This document shows positions 50,642 to 59,646 of a DNA stretch of 64,000 bases, piece after piece; positions within the stretch are counted from its first letter, which is position 1, and each line of letters opens with the position of its first letter. A program made the translations under genes and the position numbers. This DNA comes from Alphaproteobacteria bacterium (GTDB lineage: Bacteria; Pseudomonadota; Alphaproteobacteria; Rhodobacterales; Rhodobacteraceae): contig JAUIIJ010000007.1 of assembly GCA_030431825.1 (NCBI GenBank), forward strand, positions 62,001 to 126,000, written 5' to 3'. The notes beneath the pieces are model-generated. The model was not told the DNA's origin and did no database searches. It was given only the letters and a program-made list of their open reading frames with translations.

Positions 50642-51364
50642 ATGCGCATCACTGCCCTGTTGTTTGTACCGGCCCTGTTTCTGGCCGCATGTGATGCATC
50701 TTTCCCCACCGGACAGGTTGATGCATCTTTCCCCACCGGGCAGGTTTCCGAAGAATGGGTGCTGACCCCTGAAGAGGCCGCGCAGAGCTTTGTCGAAGTT
50801 GTACGCGCGGTCGAACCGGTGGCCGAGCGCGAGTGCAGACGATACGGAACGGTGCGCAATTGCGATTTCCTGATCGCGGTTGATCCGAATCCGCGGGCGC
50901 AGCCCAATGCCTTTCAAAGCGTTGACGAGCAGGGGCGGCCGGTTCTGAGCTTTACCGCGTCGCTCATCGGCAGTGTTCAGAACGCGGATGAACTGGCCTT
51001 TGTGATGGGGCACGAGGCGGCCCATCACATCGCCAATCATCTCGAGCGGCAACGCCGGATTTCTGCCGATGCGGCCGAGATTTTCGGCGGACTGGCAACG
51101 CTGACCGGTGGCGGCTCGGATGATGTCGTGCGTGCGCGCGAGATCGGCGCTGTCGTGGGCGCGCGCAGCTATGCCAAGGAGTTCGAACTGGAGGCGGACA
51201 AGCTTGGCACCGTCATTACCTGGCGTGCCGGGTATGATCCTCTGGTCGGAGCGCAGTTCTTTACGCGTCTGCCCGATCCCGGCGACAGGTTCCTCGCCAG
51301 CCACCCGCCGAACAAGGCGCGCATGGACATGGTGGCCAGCACCCTGCAATCGCTGGGCGGGTAG
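50642..51364 (+). CDS. M48-family metalloprotease, lipoprotein
   Basis: A 240-residue envelope zinc protease related to the catalytic part of BepA/LoiP. The lipobox is LAAC with Cys at residue 17. The zinc site is HEAAHH (H124, E125, H128), with the third ligand in FELEADKLG (E184), followed by LPDPGDRFLASHPPNKARMD. The short length and the absence of TPR repeats suggest a LoiP-like quality-control protease anchored to the outer membrane. The ATG at 50642 precedes the signal directly. Residues 18-35 contain a duplicated nonapeptide (see the 50693-50746 repeat). Confidence 0.88.
   Translation: MRITALLFVPALFLAACDASFPTGQVDASFPTGQVSEEWVLTPEEAAQSFVEVVRAVEPVAERECRRYGTVRNCDFLIAVDPNPRAQPNAFQSVDEQGRPVLSFTASLIGSVQNADELAFVMGHEAAHHIANHLERQRRISADAAEIFGGLATLTGGGSDDVVRAREIGAVVGARSYAKEFELEADKLGTVITWRAGYDPLVGAQFFTRLPDPGDRFLASHPPNKARMDMVASTLQSLGG
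50693..50746 (+). repeat. 27-bp tandem duplication just after the lipobox cysteine
   Basis: GATGCATCTTTCCCCACCGG begins both copies, 50693-50719 and 50720-50746. They differ at one base (A versus G at position 21), giving DASFPTGQV twice. The repeat falls immediately after the lipid-modified Cys, in the linker that spaces the protease from the membrane, so copy-number change there would alter the linker length without a frameshift. Confidence 0.95.
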
Positions 51365-51446
51365 CGCCGCGAAAGCCGTCCGCAGCCGTTGGCATCGCCA
51401 TGCCGACCTGTCAAAACGGGACCGAAGCGACCGATGGTGACTGAAC

Positions 51447-51800
51447 GTGCAGATTTTCGATGGAATCGTGACCGACCGTGGCAGCAAATACGCTGTTTCG
51501 GGTGGCCCGGTAAGCAGCCGCGCCGAGGCGCAGGAGTTCATCAGGACACTCTGCAAGGACCGGAAATTCGCCAAGGCGACACATAACACCTGGGGCGTCG
51601 TTCTGGCGGGCGAGGGCCCGGTCAAGAACGATGATGGCGAAAGCGGCGCCGGAATGGTGATCCTGCGCATGCTCGAACGTGCCGAATTGCGCGATCATAT
51701 CGTGGTGGTGACGCGCTGGTACGGTGGCAAGAAGCTGGGCGGCGACCGGTTTCGGCGGGTGCAGGATGCCGTTCGCTATTATCTCGACAATCGCGCATGA
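51447..51800 (+). CDS. YigZ/IMPACT-family protein, N-terminal domain only
   Basis: A 117-residue protein with the UPF0029 domain: SKYAVSGGPVSSRAEAQEFI, THNTWGVVL, NDDGESGAGMVILRML and VVVTRWYGGKKLGGDRF are its marks (DDGEP-like and RYFGG-like motifs). Full YigZ has about 200 residues with a C-terminal DUF1949 domain, which is absent here, so this is the short form common in Rhodobacterales. The start is GTG at 51447 with only a weak ribosome-binding site. Role unclear, possibly RNA- or translation-related. Confidence 0.82.
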   Translation: MQIFDGIVTDRGSKYAVSGGPVSSRAEAQEFIRTLCKDRKFAKATHNTWGVVLAGEGPVKNDDGESGAGMVILRMLERAELRDHIVVVTRWYGGKKLGGDRFRRVQDAVRYYLDNRA

Positions 51801-51843
51801 GCGTTTGACCGGCAATACAGGCGCAGGTTCCGCGAGCAGCGTG

Positions 51844-52092
51844 TCAGTCAGACAGACTGGAGTGCGTCCCGTCGCAGAGTGGTGCTTTGCCCGTGTGCTT
51901 GCATCCACAGAAAAAGACCTTCTTGTCGGACTCGGCCGTATATTTCACCGGCACAAGACCGGTGCCCTTGTGGCTGCCGTCGCAAAAGGGCTGGTTCTGC
52001 GAACGCCCGCAGGCGCACCAGAAATAGCTTTTCCCTTCCGTCACTTCGACCCGGTAAGGGCTTTTCCGGGCGATGATTGGCGCGTCCGACAT
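51844..52092 (-). CDS. CDGSH iron-sulfur domain protein with two clusters
   Basis: An 82-residue protein. Two CDGSH motifs are visible: WCACGRSQNQPFCDGSH (about 25-41) and FCGCKHTGKAPLCDGTH (about 61-77). Each gives the C-x-C ... C ... H ligands for a 2Fe-2S cluster, so it should hold two clusters and act in redox or Fe-S homeostasis. The start ATG at 52092 begins SDAPIIARKSPYRVEVTEGK. It is on the same strand as rimO, 90 bases downstream of rimO's end. Confidence 0.93.
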   Translation of the reverse strand: MSDAPIIARKSPYRVEVTEGKSYFWCACGRSQNQPFCDGSHKGTGLVPVKYTAESDKKVFFCGCKHTGKAPLCDGTHSSLSD

Positions 52093-52182
52093 GGCTGGGT
52101 CTCCCTGGCTGTGTCAGCCAAGGATAGCGTGCCGGGGGCGTGAGGCAACAGGTTTGCGTGTATCACCCCGAGCGGTTCGGTG

Positions 52183-53553
52183 TCAGCGACGAAGCTGGCC
52201 CCAAAGGTCGTATTCTCCGGCTTCGTCAACCGTGACATCAACGATGTCGCCGGGTTTCAACATGTCAAACCCTTCGTCGATGAACAGGTTGCCGTCGATT
52301 TCCGGCGCGTCCGACATCGTTCGGCAGGTTGCGGCATCGTCGTCGACCTCGTCGACGATGACCTGCAGGGTCTGGCCGACCTTCGCGGCGAGCTTGGCTT
52401 CGGAAATCGCCTGCGCCTTTTCCATGAAACGGTTCCATCGATCCTGTTTCACGGCGTCCGGCACATGGTCGGGCAGATCATTGCTGCGCGCGCCGTCGAC
52501 GTTCTCGTACTGAAAACAGCCGACACGGTCGAGCTGCGCCTCGTCCATCCAGTCGAGCAGGGTCTGGAACTCGGCCTCGGTCTCGCCCGGATATCCGACG
52601 ATGAAGGTGCTGCGCAGGGTGATGTCGGGACAGATCGCCCGCCACGCGGCGATTTCATCAAGCGTGCGGCTGGCGGCGGCGGGGCGCGCCATGCGCCGAA
52701 GCGTGTCCGGATGGGCATGCTGAAACGGGATGTCGAGATAGGGCAGCACACCGTTTGCCGGATCGGCCATTAACGGGACCATGTCGCGCACGAAAGGGTA
52801 GGGATAGACATAATGCAGACGGACCCATGCCCCCAGCGAGCCCAGATCGCGCGCTAGCGGAATGATCGGATGCTTGACGTCTCTCTCCCGTGTATCGGTG
52901 CCATATGCCGAGGTATCCTGCGAGATGACGAGCAACTCGCGCACACCGTTTTCCACCAGCTTTTCGGCCTCTCGCAGCACCGCGCGGGCCGGGCGGCTGG
53001 CCAGTTTTCCGCGCATGTCGGGGATGATGCAGAACCTGCACTTGTGGTTACAGCCTTCGGAAATCTTGAGATAGCTGTAATGACGCGGGGTCAGGGAAAC
53101 GCCGCTGGCCGGCAACAGGTCGATGAAGGGATCCGGATCCGGCGGCACCGCTACGTGTACCGCATCAAGCACCTGTTCATATTGATGCGGGCCGGTGACC
53201 GCGAGGATTCGTGGGTGGTGTTCGCGGATATAGTCGGGCTCCGCCCCAAGACAGCCGGTCACGATGACCCGCCCGTTTTCGGCGAGCGCCTCTCCGATGG
53301 CATCCAGGCTTTCGGCCTTGGCACTGTCCAGAAATCCGCAGGTATTCACGATCACCGCATCGGCACCGGTATAATCGGGCGAAATGCCGTACCCTTCGGC
53401 GCGCAGCCGGGTCAGGATGCGCTCGCTGTCGACCAGCGCCTTCGGACACCCGAGGCTGACCATGCCAACAGTGGGCTGGCCGGGGCGGGGCGCATCGGTG
53501 AGACGCGCGCGGGGGGCGAGATCGGGGCGCAAATCGGGCGGGTTGGTGCTCAT
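52183..53553 (-). CDS. rimO: Ribosomal protein S12 methylthiotransferase RimO
   Basis: A 456-residue radical-SAM enzyme that adds a methylthio group to Asp of ribosomal protein S12. The N-terminal MTTase domain has [21 protein letters not shown] and VTGCLGA (cluster Cys). The radical-SAM motif is GCNHKCRFC near 165-173 (CxxxCxxC), followed by the TRAM domain with C-terminal [15 protein letters not shown]. The length is normal. The ATG at 53553 is 48 bases from the start of the divergent AsmA-like frame. About 30 N-terminal residues are a variable extension. Confidence 0.96.
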   Translation of the reverse strand: MSTNPPDLRPDLAPRARLTDAPRPGQPTVGMVSLGCPKALVDSERILTRLRAEGYGISPDYTGADAVIVNTCGFLDSAKAESLDAIGEALAENGRVIVTGCLGAEPDYIREHHPRILAVTGPHQYEQVLDAVHVAVPPDPDPFIDLLPASGVSLTPRHYSYLKISEGCNHKCRFCIIPDMRGKLASRPARAVLREAEKLVENGVRELLVISQDTSAYGTDTRERDVKHPIIPLARDLGSLGAWVRLHYVYPYPFVRDMVPLMADPANGVLPYLDIPFQHAHPDTLRRMARPAAASRTLDEIAAWRAICPDITLRSTFIVGYPGETEAEFQTLLDWMDEAQLDRVGCFQYENVDGARSNDLPDHVPDAVKQDRWNRFMEKAQAISEAKLAAKVGQTLQVIVDEVDDDAATCRTMSDAPEIDGNLFIDEGFDMLKPGDIVDVTVDEAGEYDLWGQLRR

Positions 53554-53653
53554 TCCCGTGCATATAGAGATGCCGTGACGCGATGCCTAGCCCCGACGAT
53601 TGCGTCGCGCCGCGCCGATGATAGACTCGCCGCATGTGACGGAGGGTGCGGGT

Positions 53654-55612
53654 ATGCGGTGGATTTTGAGAGTAGCGGGTGCGCTGGTGATCGCGATCCT
53701 GCTCGGCGTGATCGGGCTGCTCCTGTTGCCGGATGAGCGGATCGTCCGGATCGCGACCGAACAGATCGAGACGCGCACCGGTCGGCAACTGACCGTTTCG
53801 GGCGATGTGTCGCTGTCTTTCTGGCCGGTGCTGGGCGTGACAACCGGGCCGGTGACCCTGGGCAATGCCGAATGGGCCGGACCGGATCCGATGCTGAGCG
53901 CGAGCGGAATGTCGATCGGCGTGTCTGCCAGTGATCTTTTGACCGGCGCGGTGCGGGTGACGGGGATTGTCGCGCGGGATCCGGTCCTGCGGTTGCAGAC
54001 GGCGCCGGACGGTCGGGCCAACTGGGTGTTCGATACGCCCCCTTCGCAGGCGGGTGCCAGGGCGGTCGACGTCATTACCGACAAACAGGACCGGGAGACG
54101 CCGATCGCGCTCGATCTTCTGGAACTCAGAAACGGCACGTTGATCTATATCGAGGCCGGGGCGGCGCCGGTGACGGTTTCCGGTCTGGACCTGGACCTCG
54201 CATGGCCCGATCCGACAGGTCCTGCGACGATCAGGGCGGCGCTGCGACCGGTCGGCGAAGAGATTGCCGTGAATGCGGAATTCTCCGATCCGGCGGGATT
54301 GATGCAGGGCGCGGTATCACCGGTATCGATTGATGTGAATATGCCCTCGGGCACGATTGCATTTGAAGGCCGGGTCAATACCGCAGGCGAACTGGCCGGT
54401 CGTGCCGATCTGGGCAGCGAGAATATCGGCGCAGGTTTTGCGGCGCTTGGTCTGCCCGCCGTTGAACTGCCGGCGGGATGGGGCCCGGCGGTGCGGGTCA
54501 TTGCCGATGTGACCCACACCGCGGACGGGCGGCTGTCGCTGCGCGGGATGCGCAGCGAACTGGGGCAGAACCGGCTGAACGGCGTCGTTGATGTCGTGTT
54601 GGGTGATGTGCCGCAGGTCACGGCCAAATTGTCGGCTGATGTCCTGTCCTTCCCGGCGGCCCCTAGGGGCAGCGCGGGTGGTGGTGCCGGGGCGGCGCCC
54701 GGCGTTGCGGGCGACGGATGGTCGCGTGCTCCCATCGACGCCAGTGCCCTTGCGCTGGTGAACGCATCGGTGCGGCTGACCGCACAGGGCATCAGGACGC
54801 CTGACCTGTCGGTGGGGGAAACGCGGCTGCTGCTCGAAATCGACCGGGCGCGCGCGGTTCTGCGTCTTGAGGATGTCTCGGTGTTCGACGGCCAGTTGCT
54901 CGGGGAACTGGTGGCGAACAACCGCAACGGCCTTTCGGTCGGTGGCAATCTCACCGCGGCGGGTATCGACATCCTGCAGATACAGCGTGATCTGCTCGGC
55001 ATGGAGCGGATACGCGGCAAGGCCGGGGGCGAGCTTCAGTTTCTGGGCGTCGGACAATCCGTGGATGCCATCATGCGGTCACTGTCGGGCAAGGGCGCGC
55101 TGCGCATGGGACGGGGCGTGATCCTGGGGCTTGACCTCGACCGGCTGATGCGCGGGGACACGGCGAGCGGCGGAACCACGGTGTTCGACAGTCTGGGCGC
55201 CAGTTTCACCATGAGTGAAGGCAATGTGCTCAACGACGATCTGCTGCTCCAGCTCAGCAATTATCGCGCGGATGGCAAGGGGCGGATCGGGCTTGGCGCC
55301 CGGGATATCGACTATACCTTCACGCCCATCGCGCTGCGCGCGCGCGGCGGGCAGGGGTTGTCGTTGCCGATCCGGATCAGGGGGCCGTGGGGCAGTCCGC
55401 GAATCTGGGCCGATCTCGAAGCTGCCGCCAAGGCGAATGCCGACGCCAAGCTCGAAGAACTCGAGGATGAGGCCAAGGCCAGGTTGACACGCAAGCTGGC
55501 CGAAGAGCTGGATGTCGAAATCGAGGAGAACCAGGATGCGGAAGAAATCCTGAAGGACAAGATCGAGGATGAGGTCAAGGACCAGCTCTTCAAACTGCTT
55601 GGCCGGAACTGA
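53654..55612 (+). CDS. AsmA family protein
   Basis: A 652-residue envelope protein with one N-terminal membrane anchor (WILRVAGALVIAILLGVIGL) and a long beta-rich periplasmic region of the AsmA/YhdP bridge type. TGRQLTVSGDVSLSFWPVLG and NAEWAGPDPMLSASGMSIGV near 35-90 are typical, and an AsmA C-terminal domain (LNDDLLLQLSNYRADGKGRI) lies near 530-560. The last 65 residues are a highly charged helical tail (KLEELEDEAKARLTRKLAEE). The ATG at 53654 follows GGAGGGTGCGGG. Probably involved in lipid transport or outer-membrane homeostasis. Confidence 0.85.
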   Translation: MRWILRVAGALVIAILLGVIGLLLLPDERIVRIATEQIETRTGRQLTVSGDVSLSFWPVLGVTTGPVTLGNAEWAGPDPMLSASGMSIGVSASDLLTGAVRVTGIVARDPVLRLQTAPDGRANWVFDTPPSQAGARAVDVITDKQDRETPIALDLLELRNGTLIYIEAGAAPVTVSGLDLDLAWPDPTGPATIRAALRPVGEEIAVNAEFSDPAGLMQGAVSPVSIDVNMPSGTIAFEGRVNTAGELAGRADLGSENIGAGFAALGLPAVELPAGWGPAVRVIADVTHTADGRLSLRGMRSELGQNRLNGVVDVVLGDVPQVTAKLSADVLSFPAAPRGSAGGGAGAAPGVAGDGWSRAPIDASALALVNASVRLTAQGIRTPDLSVGETRLLLEIDRARAVLRLEDVSVFDGQLLGELVANNRNGLSVGGNLTAAGIDILQIQRDLLGMERIRGKAGGELQFLGVGQSVDAIMRSLSGKGALRMGRGVILGLDLDRLMRGDTASGGTTVFDSLGASFTMSEGNVLNDDLLLQLSNYRADGKGRIGLGARDIDYTFTPIALRARGGQGLSLPIRIRGPWGSPRIWADLEAAAKANADAKLEELEDEAKARLTRKLAEELDVEIEENQDAEEILKDKIEDEVKDQLFKLLGRN

Positions 55613-55627
55613 TCCGCGCAAAAACAA

Positions 55628-55660
55628 ACCCGCCGGGGCATAAACGCGGCCCCGGCGGGT
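55628..55660 (-). terminator. Strong terminator hairpin between the AsmA-like and phosphohexomutase genes
   Basis: ACCCGCCGGGGC (55628-55639) pairs perfectly with GCCCCGGCGGGT (55649-55660) around a 9-base loop. On the minus strand the stem is followed by TTTGTTTTTGC, so it works as a rho-independent terminator for the capsule/phosphohexomutase operon. On the plus strand it lacks a T-run but may still protect the AsmA-gene transcript end. Confidence 0.85.
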
Positions 55661-55681
55661 CAGAGAGACCGGTTCCGGGTC

Positions 55682-57178
55682 TCAGATCGTCTGGTCGTAC
55701 TCGCCAACCGACGGTTCGGTGCGGATCACCGCGTCAAGATCGGCAAAGATCGCGCGCAATTCCGCCTCGCTCTCGGGGCTTTCGCAAACCACCACGAGGT
55801 TGGGCGTATTCGATGAGGCGCGTACAAGACCCCAGGCCCCGTTATCGAGGATCAGGCGGGCGCCGTTCACGGTGACCACGGTGTCGATCTTGCGCCCGGC
55901 GATTGGCGTACCCGCATCCGCCATATCGGTCAGCCTGGTGACTATCCGTTCCAGCACCGCGTATTTTTCGGTGTCCGGGCAGAAGGGCGACATTGTCGGC
56001 GTCGAAAAGGTTTGCGGCAGCGCCTTGCGCAGATCGGACATGGATTTGCCCGGATTGCGGTCCATCAGCTTGCAGATTTCCACGGCGACGCGCATCCCGC
56101 AATCATAGCCCCGGCCTATGGGTTCGGCGAGAAAGTAGTGGCCCGATTTCTCGAAGCCGGCCAGCGCGCCAAGTTCCTTGACCCGCCGCTTCATGTGGGA
56201 ATGACCGGTTTTCCAGTAATCCGCCGTGATGTCGTGCTTTCGCAATTCGGGATCCGAGGCAAACAGCCCGGTCGATTTCACGTCCGCCACAATGGTCGCG
56301 CCGGGATGCAGGCGGGCCAGGTCGCGTGCCATGATGACGCCCACCTTGTCGGCAAAAATCTCTTCGCCTTCATCATCCACCACGCCGCAGCGGTCGCCGT
56401 CACCGTCAAAGCCGAGTGCGAAATCCGCACCCGACGCCCTGACCGTGTCGGCCATGTCGTGGAGCATCTCCATCGCTTCCGGGTTGGGATTGTAGTTGGG
56501 AAAGGTGTAATCGAGGCGATTGTGGCTCGGCACTACCTCGACACCGAGGCGTTCGAACAATTCCGGTGCGAATGCGCTGGCGGTGCCATTGCCGGTGGCG
56601 CAGACCACCTTGAGCGGACGGGACATGCGGAAATCACCCACCAGATCGTCCAGATAGGCCTCGCGGACGCCATCGACAAATTCGTAGCTGCCGCCGGGGC
56701 GCGGTTCACCCAGCCCGCCAAGCACGATGTCGCGCAGTTCCGCCATCTCGTCCGGGCCATGGGTCAGGGGACGATCGAACCCCATCTTGACGCCGGTCCA
56801 GCCATTCGGATTGTGGCTGGCCGTGACCATGGCAACCGCGGGCACATCCAGGTGAAACTGGCTGAAATAGGCCATCGGAGACAGCGCCGGGCCGATATCC
56901 CTGACCTTGATGCCGGCCTGCATCAACCCCAGGATCAGCGCGTTCTTGATGCTGAGCGAATAGTCGCGGTAATCGTTCCCGACCGCGATTTCCGGCCTGA
57001 TCCCGCGTTTCTGCATCTGTGTGCCAAGGCCGAGGCCAAGCGCGGTCATTCCCGGCAGGTTGATTTCGTCCGGATACTTCCAGCGGGCGTCATATTCGCG
57101 AAAACCGGTGGGGGCGATCATCGGATCGCGCAGGAATTGCCAGGTATTCGGTGTCACCGTGGCGGCAGGTCTGGTCAT
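55682..57178 (-). CDS. Phosphomannomutase/phosphoglucomutase
   Basis: A 498-residue alpha-D-phosphohexomutase that interconverts hexose 6- and 1-phosphates for nucleotide-sugar synthesis. The phosphorylated Ser is in TASHNPNG (S121), the metal loop is DGDGDR (D258, D260, D262), and GYDCGMRVAVEICK and RASSNTPNLVVVCE supply sugar and phosphate contacts. The N-terminus is about 30 residues longer than in PMM/PGM of 460 residues. It ends the operon kpsT-kpsE-kdsA on the minus strand, where it supports surface polysaccharide production. Confidence 0.92.
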   Translation of the reverse strand: MTRPAATVTPNTWQFLRDPMIAPTGFREYDARWKYPDEINLPGMTALGLGLGTQMQKRGIRPEIAVGNDYRDYSLSIKNALILGLMQAGIKVRDIGPALSPMAYFSQFHLDVPAVAMVTASHNPNGWTGVKMGFDRPLTHGPDEMAELRDIVLGGLGEPRPGGSYEFVDGVREAYLDDLVGDFRMSRPLKVVCATGNGTASAFAPELFERLGVEVVPSHNRLDYTFPNYNPNPEAMEMLHDMADTVRASGADFALGFDGDGDRCGVVDDEGEEIFADKVGVIMARDLARLHPGATIVADVKSTGLFASDPELRKHDITADYWKTGHSHMKRRVKELGALAGFEKSGHYFLAEPIGRGYDCGMRVAVEICKLMDRNPGKSMSDLRKALPQTFSTPTMSPFCPDTEKYAVLERIVTRLTDMADAGTPIAGRKIDTVVTVNGARLILDNGAWGLVRASSNTPNLVVVCESPESEAELRAIFADLDAVIRTEPSVGEYDQTI

Positions 57179-57199
57179 GAAATAGGTCCGGATGCTGGT

Positions 57200-58033
57200 T
57201 CAAATTACGACTGGGCTTGCCTTAGCAATCCTGTCCAGTTGCATCAACGTATCAATCAGTGCGGGCATCTGGTCGAGATAGATCATGTTCGGGCCGTCGC
57301 TGGGCGCATTGTCGGGATCCTGGTGCGTCTCCATGAAGATGGCGGCAACCCCGATCGCCGCCGCGGCGCGGGCCATGACGGGAGCAAATTCACGCTGGCC
57401 ACCGGAACTGCCGCCGCGCCCGCCGGGTTGCTGCACGCTGTGGGTGGCATCCATCACGACAGGATAACCGGTCTGCGCCATGATCGGCAGGCTGCGCATG
57501 TCGGCCACAAGCGTGTTGTAGCCAAAGGAAACGCCGCGCTCCGTCAGCAGGATCCGCCGGTTTCCGGTGCTCTCGATCTTGTCGACGATGTTGCCCATTT
57601 CCCACGGGGCCAGAAACTGGCCCTTCTTGACGTTGATGACCGCACCGGTGTTGCCGGCGGCCAGCAGCATGTCGGTCTGCCGGCACAGAAACGCCGGGAT
57701 TTGCAGGATATCCACGGCCTCGGCGGCGGGGGCGCATTGCGCTTCGGTGTGCACATCGGTCAGCACCGGGACACCGATCGAGGTCTTGATATCCGCCAGC
57801 ACGGCGAGACCCGCATCAATGCCCAACCCGCGTTTGCCGGCAAGGCTCGTGCGGTTGGCCTTGTCGTAACTGGCCTTGAACACGTATTGCGCGCCGGCGG
57901 CCTCGCAGGCTTCTTTCATGCGACCCGCGATCATCTGGGCGTGATCCGCGCTTTCAAGCTGGCACGGTCCCGCGATGATAGTAAGCGGGCAATCGTTGCC
58001 GACAGTCAAACCGGCGATGTCAATCTGTGTCAT
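57200..58033 (-). CDS. kdsA: 3-deoxy-8-phosphooctulonate synthase (Kdo-8-phosphate synthase)
   Basis: A 277-residue class I aldolase-fold enzyme that condenses phosphoenolpyruvate with arabinose 5-phosphate. It has IAGPCQLES near 21-29, ASYDKANRTS, LTDVHTEAQC, LQIPAFLCRQTD, VNVKKGQF-like INVKKGQFLAPWEM, FGYNTLVADMRSL and METHQDPDNAPSDGPNM, all diagnostic. The ATG is 2 bases after the kpsE stop, so Kdo synthesis is cotranscribed with capsule export. This suggests a Kdo-containing or Kdo-linked surface polysaccharide. Confidence 0.96.
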   Translation of the reverse strand: MTQIDIAGLTVGNDCPLTIIAGPCQLESADHAQMIAGRMKEACEAAGAQYVFKASYDKANRTSLAGKRGLGIDAGLAVLADIKTSIGVPVLTDVHTEAQCAPAAEAVDILQIPAFLCRQTDMLLAAGNTGAVINVKKGQFLAPWEMGNIVDKIESTGNRRILLTERGVSFGYNTLVADMRSLPIMAQTGYPVVMDATHSVQQPGGRGGSSGGQREFAPVMARAAAAIGVAAIFMETHQDPDNAPSDGPNMIYLDQMPALIDTLMQLDRIAKASPVVI

Positions 58034-58035
58034 GT

Positions 58036-59646
58036 CTAGGATGCTACCTGTTCGCGCAAGATGGATGCAGTAAGGGATACCATCAGATAGATGCCCGAGA
58101 AAATCAGGAATGCAAGGAGCGTGTTCTCGAACCCGCGCGGGTAGCTGGGCGATTCGCTGGGGACCGGGTCGACCGAGACCGTCAGATATCGCACCTGCCG
58201 GTTGGCTTCCATCCGGGTCTGTTCGACCTGTTGCAGCGCGGATTGCAGCATCAAGTCCCGCGCCGCGAGGTCGGCCTGTGCCATCTGGATGTTCACCGAA
58301 AGCTGCGCCAGCGAGTTTTCGCCCTTGGAGGCATCGATCATCCGGGCATTGAGCGACGCGAGCAGATTCTCCAGCCGCCGGATATCGCCATTGGTGCCAT
58401 CGACCTTTGCCTGATTCGGGCGCGCATTGTCCATGAGTGCGGCAAGTTGCAGTTGTTTTTCCTGTAGCTGCACTTCCACATTGTTGATCTGCCCGCGCAG
58501 GCTGGAGATCACCCCTTCCGGATCGAGCAGGGCGCCTTGCTGCTGCAACTCAACAAGCGCCTCCTGTGCCTTGCGGCGCTCTTCCTGCGCGGCCTCGAAT
58601 CCGTCTACGGCGTCTTTCATCTGATCGCCACGCTTTTGCTGGGACAGGCTGTTGACCCGCGCCTCGGCATAGGAAATCAGATGTGTGGAAAATTCCGTGC
58701 TCACCAGCGGATCGGGCGATGAAACTTCCATCCGGACGACGCCCTCGGTCGGATCATAGCCGATTTTCACGTATTTCCTGTAGGTCTTGTAGGCCTCTTC
58801 GTTGGTGGCGTCGGGGCTCAGCCGCTGGAGCGGGTCGATCCAGTCCTGGTTGAACTGATCCTTGAAGCCGATATCACGATCCAGCCGCAGCATCGCATCC
58901 TTGGATTGCAGATAGGACTGTACCGCGATGGAATCCTGGGTGGTGGCGAATTGCGTGCCCGACAGCAAACCGCCAAGTCCGGAGCCACCTGAATTGTCGG
59001 CTTTCAGGATGAGAAACTCGGATTTGGACGAATAAATCGGCGTCGCATAATGGAAATAGTAGAGTCCCGCCAGCAGGGTCGGCAACAGAACGAAAAAGCT
59101 CAGCCGCCCCAGCAGATAAAGCAGCTTGCGCCGCCTGCGCCGCATCATGTCCCGCTGGATCTTGCCGATTTCGTGTTCGCGCCGCTCGGCCGGGCTCAGT
59201 TCGACCGAAGGCAACGGCGGTGCGACGCCCGGCACGGTTTGCGGCAGCTGGACACGCGGGGCGGTGTCGTTGCCCTCTTCCTCCTCTGCCCGTGGCACGA
59301 CGAGTTCGAGCATGTTCGAGCGCTTGAACGGATCGATGCCGTTTTGCCGCAGCAGGCGCACGGCATCCAGGTCAGAGGCGGCCTGCAGGTTGTGTTTCTG
59401 CGCGACGCGGCGCGCCATGCGCAACTGGCGCCCGGTCAGCCCCTCGGCCTTGATCGCTTCGATCTCGGCGTCGTCCGATGGCGGCGGCGCGGCGTCTTCC
59501 CCCGCCGCTTCCCCGGTTGTTCCGTCGCGATGGTTGGCGGCCGCCTCGGCGAGATCCGGTGGCGGCAGGTCGTCAGGATTGCCCTGATCGGTATCGGCGG
59601 CATTACGCCGGTTACGGAATTTGCTAGCCTTGGGTCTGGTAGTCAT
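58036..59646 (-). CDS. kpsE: Capsule polysaccharide export inner-membrane protein (KpsE/Wzz-like PCP family)
   Basis: A 536-residue polysaccharide co-polymerase/export protein. A cytoplasmic part of about 165 residues contains an unusual acidic, low-complexity start (ADTDQGNPDDLPPPDLAE). The first membrane helix is about 168-193 (LLYLLGRLSFFVLLPTLLAG). A periplasmic coiled-coil domain (about 200-490, rich in Q, E, A and K) follows, and the second helix lies at about 505-530 (NTLLAFLIFSGIYLMVSLTA). Its 5' end overlaps the kpsT end by 23 bases. It connects the ABC transporter to the outer-membrane channel. Confidence 0.85.
   Translation of the reverse strand: MTTRPKASKFRNRRNAADTDQGNPDDLPPPDLAEAAANHRDGTTGEAAGEDAAPPPSDDAEIEAIKAEGLTGRQLRMARRVAQKHNLQAASDLDAVRLLRQNGIDPFKRSNMLELVVPRAEEEEGNDTAPRVQLPQTVPGVAPPLPSVELSPAERREHEIGKIQRDMMRRRRRKLLYLLGRLSFFVLLPTLLAGLYYFHYATPIYSSKSEFLILKADNSGGSGLGGLLSGTQFATTQDSIAVQSYLQSKDAMLRLDRDIGFKDQFNQDWIDPLQRLSPDATNEEAYKTYRKYVKIGYDPTEGVVRMEVSSPDPLVSTEFSTHLISYAEARVNSLSQQKRGDQMKDAVDGFEAAQEERRKAQEALVELQQQGALLDPEGVISSLRGQINNVEVQLQEKQLQLAALMDNARPNQAKVDGTNGDIRRLENLLASLNARMIDASKGENSLAQLSVNIQMAQADLAARDLMLQSALQQVEQTRMEANRQVRYLTVSVDPVPSESPSYPRGFENTLLAFLIFSGIYLMVSLTASILREQVAS

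Noticed and set aside
56012..58039. A 675-codon plus-strand frame opposite the phosphohexomutase and kdsA
   Set aside because: Both opposite genes are unambiguous; the plus frame has no recognisable domains.
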